A stretch of DNA of 26,305 bases from contig CAQUWW010000033.1 of NCBI GenBank assembly GCA_948896875.1, positions 1 to 26,305 on the forward strand. Direction: 5' to 3'. Origin of the DNA: an uncultured Acetatifactor sp. (GTDB taxonomy: Bacteria; Bacillota; Clostridia; Lachnospirales; Lachnospiraceae). Positions 16,435-23,073 of this stretch are shown here, in pieces (within the stretch, counting starts at the first letter, position 1; the number at the start of each line of letters is the position of its first letter). The position numbers and the translations under genes are program-made. The notes beneath the pieces are model-generated. The model was not told where the DNA came from, ran no database searches, and was given only the letters and a program-made list of their open reading frames with translations.

Positions 16435-16490
16435 AACATCTCCCTCAGGCCTCTGTGGAAACACATGCACACTTGAGGGCGTTTTGTTTG
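16435..16490 (+). ncRNA. Structured leader / possible small RNA of the Abi gene
   Basis: The predicted transcript begins just before CCCTCA (16442-16447), which pairs with TGAGGG (16474-16479). Inside is a TGTG-GAAA-CACA hairpin with a GNRA-type loop (16454-16465). The outer stem is followed by GTTTTGTTTG (16481-16490), a terminator-like U-rich tail, then the ribosome site AAGGAG (16492-16497). A strong promoter giving a short structured RNA that ends before the coding region fits either an attenuator or a small RNA. AbiF-like HEPN proteins have been reported with non-coding RNA antitoxins, so an antitoxin RNA is plausible. Structure and ends are predicted by eye only. Confidence 0.5.
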
Positions 16491-16504
16491 TAAGGAGTCC
16501 CGTC

Positions 16505-17293
16505 ATGTCAGATAAAGAGTTTAAGACAATTGAAGAACAATTAGAAATTCTCCGTTCCCGTGGCCTTACCATCGGTGATGAATCTGCTGCAAAAGATTTC
16601 CTGCTCCGAAACAATTATTACAGAGTCAGCGGCTATTCCCTGACCCTTCGTAAGAATGATATATTTTCCAAATCTGCGGTCTTCCAGAATATTATAGATA
16701 TCTACAATTTCGACCATGAATTCAGACATATTCTCCTCCAGTATCTGGAAGTAATCGAAGTTGAGATGAAATCTGTTTATGCATATGAATTCACCAAAAT
16801 CCATGGTCCTGCAGGTTACCTCAATGCTTCTTTTTTCACCAACAGGACAAGGCACGAGGAGATCATCCAAAAGGCTGAACTGCAGAAGTCACAGCGTCTT
16901 TCTCACGAGGCATATCTAAAGCATTTTGTGAATGAGCTACGACAGGATATCCCTCTTTGGGCATATGTGGATTTGCTGACCATCTCCGATATCTCCTTTT
17001 TATATGCAATTACCGAACAACCCATCAAGGATGCCGTTGCCCATGCTTTTGGCCTGAATATGACTAAAGGTGCATCCATCCTCGGAAGCTATATGCACAG
17101 CATGACAATTATTCGTAATTTATGTGCACATGGAAGCCGAATATATAACCGACTTTTTGAGCAAAAGCCTTCCCTTAATAAAGCAGAAAAAGCCCTTCTG
17201 ATAAAAAACAGGAAAGGAGAACTTGATTATGCGGCGGATGCTTTCCGAAGAGAAATTCATCGGACTGAAAGAAGCCATTCTTGGGCTAACTAA
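16505..17293 (+). CDS. Abi_2 (AbiD/AbiF-like) HEPN RNase, C-terminus frameshifted
   Basis: The 262-residue product belongs to the Abi_2 abortive-infection family, whose HEPN domain is a predicted ribonuclease that halts growth on phage infection. Seen here are the N-terminal block LEILRSRGLTI and AKDFLLRNNYYRVSGYSL (29-46), the core IYNFDHEFRHILLQYLEVIEVEMKS, and the HEPN motif Arg204-x4-His209 (RNLCAHGSRIYNR). The ATG at 16505 follows AAGGAG by seven bases; an upstream TTG (16484) lies in the leader. After KGELDYA (residue 243, near 17233) the frame runs into unrelated residues and stops, while the expected family ending continues in the +1 frame to 17357. The gene is AT-richer than its neighbours and opposite in strand to the sugar locus it sits in. 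The active-site motif is intact. Confidence 0.85.
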   Translation: MSDKEFKTIEEQLEILRSRGLTIGDESAAKDFLLRNNYYRVSGYSLTLRKNDIFSKSAVFQNIIDIYNFDHEFRHILLQYLEVIEVEMKSVYAYEFTKIHGPAGYLNASFFTNRTRHEEIIQKAELQKSQRLSHEAYLKHFVNELRQDIPLWAYVDLLTISDISFLYAITEQPIKDAVAHAFGLNMTKGASILGSYMHSMTIIRNLCAHGSRIYNRLFEQKPSLNKAEKALLIKNRKGELDYAADAFRREIHRTERSHSWAN

Positions 17294-17357
17294 AAAATAT
17301 CCGTTTGTACGGATGGATTATTATGGCTTCCGCAGCGACTGGCAACAGAAATTGTAA
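17238..17357 (+). pseudogene. Displaced C-terminal fragment of the Abi_2 gene
   Basis: In the +1 frame, an ATG at 17238 opens 39 codons reading MLSEEKF, then LKEAILGLTKKYPFV and finally MDYYGFRSDWQQKL before TAA. This is the usual end of Abi_2 proteins, so it belongs to the gene at 16505. About ten residues normally found between GELD and this block appear to be missing, which suggests a small deletion near 17231-17237 (GCGGCGG) that changed frame. It is not a separate gene. A sequencing error alone would not explain the missing residues. Confidence 0.7.
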
Positions 17358-17435
17358 TAATGCCTCTATATCCGCATATACTATTCAAGACTTCTTCCAC
17401 GAGCCGTTTTCGGCGCAATACTGTGGACGGTCTGG

Positions 17436-17468
17436 AGCCAGAGGCTTTGCCTCTGGCTTATTCAAGCT
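17436..17468 (+). terminator. Probable terminator after the Abi gene
   Basis: AGCCAGAGGC and GCCTCTGGCT form a perfect 10-bp stem with a TTT loop (17436-17458), followed by TATTC. The stem is strong but the T-tract is poor. It lies about 80 bases after the displaced Abi stop. Confidence 0.5.
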
Positions 17469-17532
17469 TCAGGATAATAAAGGTCCTTGCACAAGGCACA
17501 GCCCTTAGTGAACTAAACGCTAACTTAGCGTA

Positions 17533-17566
17533 ATACAGCCGCACAGTTCCCTCTGTCCGGCTGTAT
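17533..17566 (-). terminator. Hairpin downstream of the solute-binding protein gene
   Basis: ATACAGCCG (17533-17541) pairs with CGGCTGTAT (17558-17566), with a further ACAG/CTGT pairing inside. It lies ten bases past the stop codon of the binding protein and is a candidate terminator for the importer operon. No good T-run follows on the minus strand. Confidence 0.4.
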
Positions 17567-17575
17567 CCACAGTTT

Positions 17576-19243
17576 TTATTCCACAAGACTCACTCTTTCT
17601 TTTATGATCTCTGTCAGCATTTCCTCCGCTGTGCCCATCTTCGCTTTCTCCAGGTCGGAAATCATGGCATCGTAACCTGCGTCAAAATCCGCCTCGCTCC
17701 CGATGACGCAGCTGATCAGATCAGACCATGCAATCTCATCCAGCTGGTTCCCGATTTCATCGAACTCCACCGGCTTCGTATAAGCCCAGATTGCGGAATA
17801 TTTGGGAACTTCAAACTCATCTGCCTGCGGGAAGATATCCACCAGCAGCTCCACGCCCCATTTCTCACAGGCTGCCTTCTGTTCCTCATTATAAGAAGCA
17901 ACTACCGTTTCCTTGCTCTGGGGAGTATAGGTGCTTCCGGTCGGATCCAAAACGCCGTTTCCGTAGGTAGGGAAAGGATATGCGTGGAAGCCCACACCTG
18001 TATTCTTCGCGTAATCCTTGTTGGAATCGGCTTCCGCGATTTCCTCCTCGGTACGGTAGCGATGTCCCTCCTCGTCCATGAAATAATTGACATCCTTGAT
18101 TCCCCAGTTCACCAGCACCTGTCCTTCATCGGAGCAGATATAATCCATAAATTTAATTGCCGCTACCGGATCCTTGCAGGCGGTGGTAATCCCTACGCCC
18201 TGTCCGGTGGTCAGGCCCTGATACATCAGGGATGGCGCTTTCGTATCCGCGTCCATTGTCAGCGGAAGTCCCGCATAGGTCAGCTCCAGCTTCCCGTCGG
18301 CGATCAGTATTTTTTCTCCATCCGCGTAATCCCAATCCGTATCGAAAAGGGACAGCACCCGGCCCGAAGCTATTTTGGCAATGTAATCTTCGTGGGTCTG
18401 TGTGGCAAACTCGTGATCCAGAATACCGTCGTTGTACAGTTTATTCAACCACTTGAAGTATGCGCGCACCTTTTCGGAACGGAATTTATAGATTGCGTTA
18501 TAGTTCTCATCAACCAGCCATTGTCCGTTATCCGGCGCTCCCTCCGCGATATAGCCTGCCGGATTGCCCAGGGTAATCATCCAGTGCCAGTCGGAGGCCG
18601 ACAGGGTCAGTCCTATCATATCCAGGCCGTCTTCCGTCTTCGGATGGGCTTCCAGATAGCTTCTGATCATCTGTTCATATTCGTCGGTCGTGTTCGGAAT
18701 TTTGTAGTCATTTTCCTTTAAAACCGCCCACTGCATCTGTGCGGTACCGGAATTTTTATAATTGGTCCCGCCCATGGCATAAGAAGACAACTGGTAAATG
18801 GAGGGGTCTTCCTTCGAATATTTCAGCTTGTCAAGCTCTTCCCCGTACATTTTCTTAATATTGGGACCGTACTGTTCAATCAGATCCGTGAGATCGATCA
18901 GCGCCCCAGCCTCGATCAGGCTTCCCGCATCTCCTTTGGCATAAATCATATCGGGGTAATTCTGCTCCGCAATCATCAATGCCACCTTCTGGTCTGTGGA
19001 GGATACCGGATAATCTGTTTTCAGCTTTACGCCGGTGGCTTCCGTCAGAGCCAGCGCAACCGGGTCCGCCCAGGAATCCTCTGTGGCATCCGCATTGTAG
19101 AAAGTCAGCTCCGTGACTTCGCCTTCACCGTTTCCACCTTCGTTTCCTGCCGCCTGAGAATCGTTTCCGGAATTTCCGCATCCGCCAAACACTCCGGCTG
19201 TCAATGTTGCCGTCAATAACAGCGCAATCAACTTCTTTTTCAT
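17576..19243 (-). CDS. Lipoprotein sugar-binding protein of an ABC importer
   Basis: The 555-residue product is an extracellular solute-binding protein of the large (about 500-560 residue) LplA/YtcQ-like type that serves oligosaccharide importers. It starts with a lipoprotein signal peptide, MKKKLIALLLTATLTAGVF followed by the lipobox GGC with Cys22, then a Gly/Asn/Ser-rich linker. It should be tethered to the outer membrane face. The frame has an earlier ATG at 19273, but the one at 19243 follows AAAGGAG and opens the signal peptide. It is the third importer gene, 45 bases after the second permease. Regular family segments such as YPDMIYAKGDAGSLIEAGALIDLTDLI (split here by position, about 95-125) support the call. 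The exact ligand is unknown. Confidence 0.92.
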   Translation of the reverse strand: MKKKLIALLLTATLTAGVFGGCGNSGNDSQAAGNEGGNGEGEVTELTFYNADATEDSWADPVALALTEATGVKLKTDYPVSSTDQKVALMIAEQNYPDMIYAKGDAGSLIEAGALIDLTDLIEQYGPNIKKMYGEELDKLKYSKEDPSIYQLSSYAMGGTNYKNSGTAQMQWAVLKENDYKIPNTTDEYEQMIRSYLEAHPKTEDGLDMIGLTLSASDWHWMITLGNPAGYIAEGAPDNGQWLVDENYNAIYKFRSEKVRAYFKWLNKLYNDGILDHEFATQTHEDYIAKIASGRVLSLFDTDWDYADGEKILIADGKLELTYAGLPLTMDADTKAPSLMYQGLTTGQGVGITTACKDPVAAIKFMDYICSDEGQVLVNWGIKDVNYFMDEEGHRYRTEEEIAEADSNKDYAKNTGVGFHAYPFPTYGNGVLDPTGSTYTPQSKETVVASYNEEQKAACEKWGVELLVDIFPQADEFEVPKYSAIWAYTKPVEFDEIGNQLDEIAWSDLISCVIGSEADFDAGYDAMISDLEKAKMGTAEEMLTEIIKERVSLVE

Positions 19244-19288
19244 AACCTTGTCTCCTTTAAATAATATTTGCACATTTATAATGCCATG

Positions 19289-20173
19289 TCAATCTTTTAC
19301 CGCTCCCACTGTCATACCGCCTACAAAATATTTCTGCAGGAAAGGATACACGACCAGAATGGGAACTGTGGCGATGACAGTGATCGCCATTCTCACCGAC
19401 ATGGGTGACACCGCATTCTGCAGCGTTCCGGCCGGTGCATGAGGATCGATTTTAATGGTTGCCTTCTCCATGATTTCATACAATACATACTGTAAGGTAG
19501 GCAGTTCTCTGGCATAGAGGTATGTATCCATGAAGGAGTTCCACTGGCCCACCGCCACGAACAGAGCGACCGTCGCCAGAGAAGGGGCGCACAGAGGCAG
19601 AATGATTTTCGCCCAGATCAGGAAATCGTTGGCGCCGTCTATTTTGGCTGCCTCCTGGAGAGCCATGGGCAGGCCTTCAATGAAAGAGCGCATCAGAATC
19701 ACGTTATATACCCAGATCAGTCCCGGAACAATATACACAAGGAAGTTATTGCTCATGTGCAGTGTTCTGGTCAGAAGCAGATACTCGGGAATCATTCCTC
19801 CGCTCACATACATGGTAATGATGAAAAGCATGGTAAACAGCTTGTTGAAGTAAAAGTCCTTCCGGCTCAATACGTAAGAGAGCATTGCCGTACAGATGAC
19901 ACCCACCGCCGTTCCCACAAGCGTCCTCACAATCGACATCACAAAGGGTCCGCCCAGACTGTTTTCCGTGAACACATAAATGTAATTGCTAACAGAAAAG
20001 ACTCTGGGAATGATAAAGTTCACGTTTCGCATGGTATCCATCGGATCATTCAGGGAAATCGCAAGCACGTTCAAAAACGGGTACACCGTCATGGCGATAA
20101 TGAAGACAAAGATAACCGCCAGCACATAATCAAACGCTTTTTCCCCTTTTCCGCTGTTTTTAATTGTGTTCAT
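19289..20173 (-). CDS. Sugar ABC transporter permease (LplC/YtcP type)
   Basis: This 294-residue inner-membrane protein is one of the two permease subunits of a CUT1-type importer. It has about six hydrophobic helices and the ATPase-contacting EAA loop, EAAKIDGA at residues 174-181, followed by ILPLCAPSLATV. The ending PFLQKYFVGGMTVGAVKD is the hallmark of MalG/LplC-like permeases. The ATG follows GGGGGAGGG. It lies 14 bases after the partner permease and directly before the binding protein, so the three form one operon. No ATPase gene is present; these importers usually use a shared MsmK/UgpC-like ATPase. Confidence 0.94.
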   Translation of the reverse strand: MNTIKNSGKGEKAFDYVLAVIFVFIIAMTVYPFLNVLAISLNDPMDTMRNVNFIIPRVFSVSNYIYVFTENSLGGPFVMSIVRTLVGTAVGVICTAMLSYVLSRKDFYFNKLFTMLFIITMYVSGGMIPEYLLLTRTLHMSNNFLVYIVPGLIWVYNVILMRSFIEGLPMALQEAAKIDGANDFLIWAKIILPLCAPSLATVALFVAVGQWNSFMDTYLYARELPTLQYVLYEIMEKATIKIDPHAPAGTLQNAVSPMSVRMAITVIATVPILVVYPFLQKYFVGGMTVGAVKD

Positions 20174-20187
20174 CTTTACCCTCCCCC

Positions 20188-21117
20188 TTATACCAGTTTG
20201 CTTTCGCCCAGCATGCCGGCAATCTTATTGGCAATCAGCAACAGAGCGATACTTACAATAGACTGGAATACGCCGATCGCAGTACCCAAACCGTAATTGT
20301 TATTGCCGATACCGCGGATATAAGCGAACCAGCTTAAAACCATGGCGTGATCCTGCACAATACCGTTGCTCAACAGCATCTGCCGTTCCATTCCCACATT
20401 CAGGGCGCTTCCGATGCTCATAATCAGCAGCACGGTAACGGTGGGTTTGATGCTGGGAAGTGTGATATGCCATATCCTTTTAAAACGATTGGCTCCGTCC
20501 ACCTTCGCCGCCTCATACAGTCCCTGGTCGATTCCCGCCATGGCCGAGAGGTAAATGATGGCGTCCCAGCCCATTTCCTTCCACACATTGATGAAACACA
20601 CCACAACCCAGAACAGAGGGGAATTGGTGGACATCAGGTGCAGCTGGGTTCCCAGGAAGGTGTCTACCGCCCCGCCGTCATTGAGAAGCATCTTCGCAAT
20701 ACTGGCAATGATAACCCAGGATACAAAGTGGGGAAGATAGGATACCGTCTGTGTCACCTTCTTGAACCGGTTGAACCTGATTTCATTCATCATCAGGGCA
20801 AAAAGAATGGCAAAAACGGTTCCCAGCAAGATGCCCAGTATACTGGTGCCTATGGTATTGATCATAGTCTGGGCGAAGAGCCGGTCTGTAAAAGCCTTGG
20901 TAAAGTTGCCAAACCCTGCAAATTCTCTCTCCCATATGGGTTGTGCAAAGGATTTGGGTGTCACGTCCTGGAAGGCCATGGTCCATCCCCATAAGGGTAT
21001 GTACTTGAAAATAATCAGCCAGATAACAAATGGGACCGACATCAACAACAGATACCGTTGTTTCCACATCAGCTTTGCACTGAATTTCTGTTTTTTAGAT
21101 CTAATCTTTTCTTTCAT
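20188..21117 (-). CDS. Sugar ABC transporter permease (LplB/YtcP partner type)
   Basis: The 309-residue membrane protein is the MalF/LplB-like permease subunit. It opens with a basic cytoplasmic stretch (KSKKQKF-like) and the family segment YLLLMSVPFVIWLIIFKYIPLWGW (residues about 22-45), and carries the EAA loop EAAKVDGA at 202-209 followed by ITLPSIKPTVTVLLIM. Its Shine-Dalgarno AAGGAGGT lies about ten bases from the ATG, slightly long. It is the first gene of the importer operon, beginning about 350 bases after the response regulator gene that probably controls it. Confidence 0.93.
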   Translation of the reverse strand: MKEKIRSKKQKFSAKLMWKQRYLLLMSVPFVIWLIIFKYIPLWGWTMAFQDVTPKSFAQPIWEREFAGFGNFTKAFTDRLFAQTMINTIGTSILGILLGTVFAILFALMMNEIRFNRFKKVTQTVSYLPHFVSWVIIASIAKMLLNDGGAVDTFLGTQLHLMSTNSPLFWVVVCFINVWKEMGWDAIIYLSAMAGIDQGLYEAAKVDGANRFKRIWHITLPSIKPTVTVLLIMSIGSALNVGMERQMLLSNGIVQDHAMVLSWFAYIRGIGNNNYGLGTAIGVFQSIVSIALLLIANKIAGMLGESKLV

Positions 21118-21146
21118 GCCTTCGGCTACCTCCTTTTTCTAAAATA

Positions 21147-21152
21147 ATTATA
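21147..21152 (-). promoter_or_regulatory. Candidate -10 box of the importer operon
   Basis: TATAAT lies on the minus strand 30 bases upstream of the LplB-like permease start. No good -35 is found at the right distance, which would fit a promoter that needs an activator such as the YesN-type regulator encoded next door. This is inference from one box. Confidence 0.35.
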
Positions 21153-21239
21153 AAAAAAGGATTAAAATTCGAATACCCTGAAAATGGAAGTCGTTTTACC
21201 CTAAAAATCTTACATTCTACTCTGTGCCGTGCTCTTCGG

Positions 21240-21391
21240 GGATTCTATTGTTATGAATCCAGCAGCGGAATATTCTTCTCCACTACTCGCCGCGCGACTC
21301 GCATGCCGCCTTAGCTGCAAACTTCCCATTGTGGGCCTGCACATAACAGTAGAATCCACGCTGTGCGAGGATTCTATTGTCATGAATAAAA
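21240..21391. repeat. Composite hairpin repeat, includes dispersed copy B
   Basis: GGATTC and GAATCC (21240-21260) form a small hairpin around TATTGTTAT. At the far end ACAGTAGAATCC (21346-21357) pairs with GGATTCTATTGT (21369-21380). The stretch 21350-21391 is a 42-base near-copy of 13798-13839. The right arm GGATTCTATTGT appears first at 21240-21251, so the 150-base region has related sequence at both ends, like a small non-autonomous element. No gene is seen in the 21118-21469 gap. Confidence 0.65.
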
Positions 21392-21423
21392 ATATGCCGT
21401 CTCCATCCATAGAGACGACATAT
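21387..21423 (-). terminator. Intrinsic terminator of the two-component system operon
   Basis: On the minus strand ATATGTCGTCTC (21423-21412) pairs with GAGACGGCATAT (21403-21392) as a 12-bp stem with one wobble and an 8-nt loop, followed directly by TTTTTATTC. It lies about 47 bases past the response regulator stop codon. It separates the regulator operon from the importer operon. Confidence 0.85.
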
Positions 21424-21469
21424 CCTCACTGCCTTTCGGCCATATGTTGATTGAGCCTGATTTTCCCTT

Positions 21470-23026
21470 TCAAATCCCCTGACCTTCCCAGTCAGCTTCT
21501 TCTTTCTCTCCCGAAATTTCCTTTTTGTACTCCTTTGGGCTGATGCCCACGTATTTTTTGAATTTCAGATAAAAATAATCAATATTTTTATATCCCACCT
21601 GCTCGGAAATCTGATATACTTTCATATCTGTCTCTTCTAACAGGCGTTTGGCATTGGCGATGCGGATAGAATCCAGAGTGTTGTTAAAGCTATCCCCCAT
21701 CTCTTTTCGGAAAATCTTTCCCAGGTAATTGGCATTATAGTTGAACATTCTGGCAAAGCTTTCCAGCTTCATCTCCTGGCCGTAATTCTTCTCCATGTAA
21801 TAATACATTCTCTTGATCACGGTATCCGAACCTTCCCTGCCGATTTTCATACAGATTTCCTGCAAAATCGCAGCATACAGCTCCAGCACATGCTCCAGCT
21901 TCCGGGCCCGGTTCAGCGCCTCCATCTGTTCTGCAATATCGCCCCCCCAGGCGCCGTATTTCTTCTCCACACTTCCCTGGATCGTCATCAGGCTATAGAG
22001 CACCTGGATTTTCACATCTGTCTCTTTCATCAGATTCTTGATGCAATATGTGCCGAATTTCTCCACGCCCTCCTGAATTCCCTCCAGATCTCCCACCTCC
22101 GCCAGCATAAGGAAATACTCCGCCGGAGGATTTTCCGCTTTTTTCTGCAATTCTTCTATGGCCCTGATGGAGAGAACATCCCATTGTCCCAACAGGAATT
22201 TCTGTTCCAACATGTATTTTGCGAATTCATAAGAATGACACAGTTCATACCATGCCCCCACATTATTTCCCACTGCAAGCAGGAGTCCTTCTCCGTATTT
22301 TGCCCGGATGCGTTTATTTCTCTCGGAAAGTCTGTCCACCCAGTCTCTGTAGTCCAGGCCGCGCCCGATCAGCAGGTGGCAGCCATCCATTGCCGCCCTC
22401 CAGAAATACAGCGAAGAATCCCGAAGGAAATCCTCCATCTTCTCCATAGCTCTGCCCATTCCCCCCTGGAGATTTTCCTCCCTGTCAGTCAGAATAGCGA
22501 CACACAGAATCTCCTCACCGAAAGAAATTCCATATTCCGCCATCTCCGCTTCCAGCTCCTCTCTGGAACCCCTTTCCAGAAGGATTTTCCGCAGGAGCTC
22601 TTCCTTCGCCGCATCCTCTCCCGCTATTCTCCGGATTCGCTCTTCCTCCTGCCTGTCCAGCTGCGCCCTCACTTTCCTCACGCAATGGCACAGTTCTTCC
22701 TCATCCACCGGCTTCAGCAGATACTCCTCCACCCCCAGAGAAATAGCCGCTTTGGCAAATTCGAACTCGGAATATCCTGTCAAAATAATAAAGCGGCCTT
22801 CAAATCCTGCCTCTCTGGCGGAACGGATCAGTTCTATTCCGCTGAGTCCCGGCATCTTGATATCCACCAGCGCAAGGTCAGGAGAATTGCTCAGAAGCTT
22901 CCGCAGTCCGTCCCGGCCGTCTTTCCCATCCTCGCCTAGTGCAAACCCTTCCTTCTGCCAGTCAATCAAATCCCGTATTCCCCACCTGACCATCTCTTCA
23001 TCGTCAATTATCATCGCTCTGTACAT
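21470..23026 (-). CDS. YesN-type response regulator with AraC DNA-binding domain
   Basis: The product (518 residues from this start) is a YesN-like regulator. An N-terminal receiver domain has the acidic pair in MIIDDEE, the phosphorylation site Asp55 (LALVDIKMPG), Thr83 and Lys105 (LLKPVDEEE). A long linker follows, then a C-terminal AraC helix-turn-helix domain with KLESFARMFNYNANYLGKIF and VYQISEQVGYKNIDYFYLKF, ending VGISPKEYKK. It probably activates the adjacent importer. Two starts are possible. The ATG at 23026 gives the family-typical beginning MYRAMIIDDE after GGCGGGGG. The ATG at 23077 overlaps the kinase stop as ATGA after AGGAGG (spacer only four bases) and adds 17 unrelated residues. 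I prefer 23026 but cannot exclude 23077. Confidence 0.93.
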   Translation of the reverse strand: MYRAMIIDDEEMVRWGIRDLIDWQKEGFALGEDGKDGRDGLRKLLSNSPDLALVDIKMPGLSGIELIRSAREAGFEGRFIILTGYSEFEFAKAAISLGVEEYLLKPVDEEELCHCVRKVRAQLDRQEEERIRRIAGEDAAKEELLRKILLERGSREELEAEMAEYGISFGEEILCVAILTDREENLQGGMGRAMEKMEDFLRDSSLYFWRAAMDGCHLLIGRGLDYRDWVDRLSERNKRIRAKYGEGLLLAVGNNVGAWYELCHSYEFAKYMLEQKFLLGQWDVLSIRAIEELQKKAENPPAEYFLMLAEVGDLEGIQEGVEKFGTYCIKNLMKETDVKIQVLYSLMTIQGSVEKKYGAWGGDIAEQMEALNRARKLEHVLELYAAILQEICMKIGREGSDTVIKRMYYYMEKNYGQEMKLESFARMFNYNANYLGKIFRKEMGDSFNNTLDSIRIANAKRLLEETDMKVYQISEQVGYKNIDYFYLKFKKYVGISPKEYKKEISGEKEEADWEGQGI

Positions 23027-23073
23027 CAGATTTCCCCCGCCTTTCTGCCCGCACCTGTCTGAAATGAACCGGT

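Noticed and set aside
16442..16479. Metabolite riboswitch upstream of the Abi gene
   Set aside because: It is too small and simple for a known riboswitch class, and the downstream gene is not metabolic.
17305..17508. A 67-codon open frame after the Abi gene
   Set aside because: It overlaps the displaced Abi C-terminus in another frame and runs through a terminator hairpin, with no ribosome site.
21890..22939. A 349-codon plus-strand open frame inside the response regulator gene
   Set aside because: It is antisense to the linker and receiver of a clear YesN protein, and its composition is unlike a real protein.
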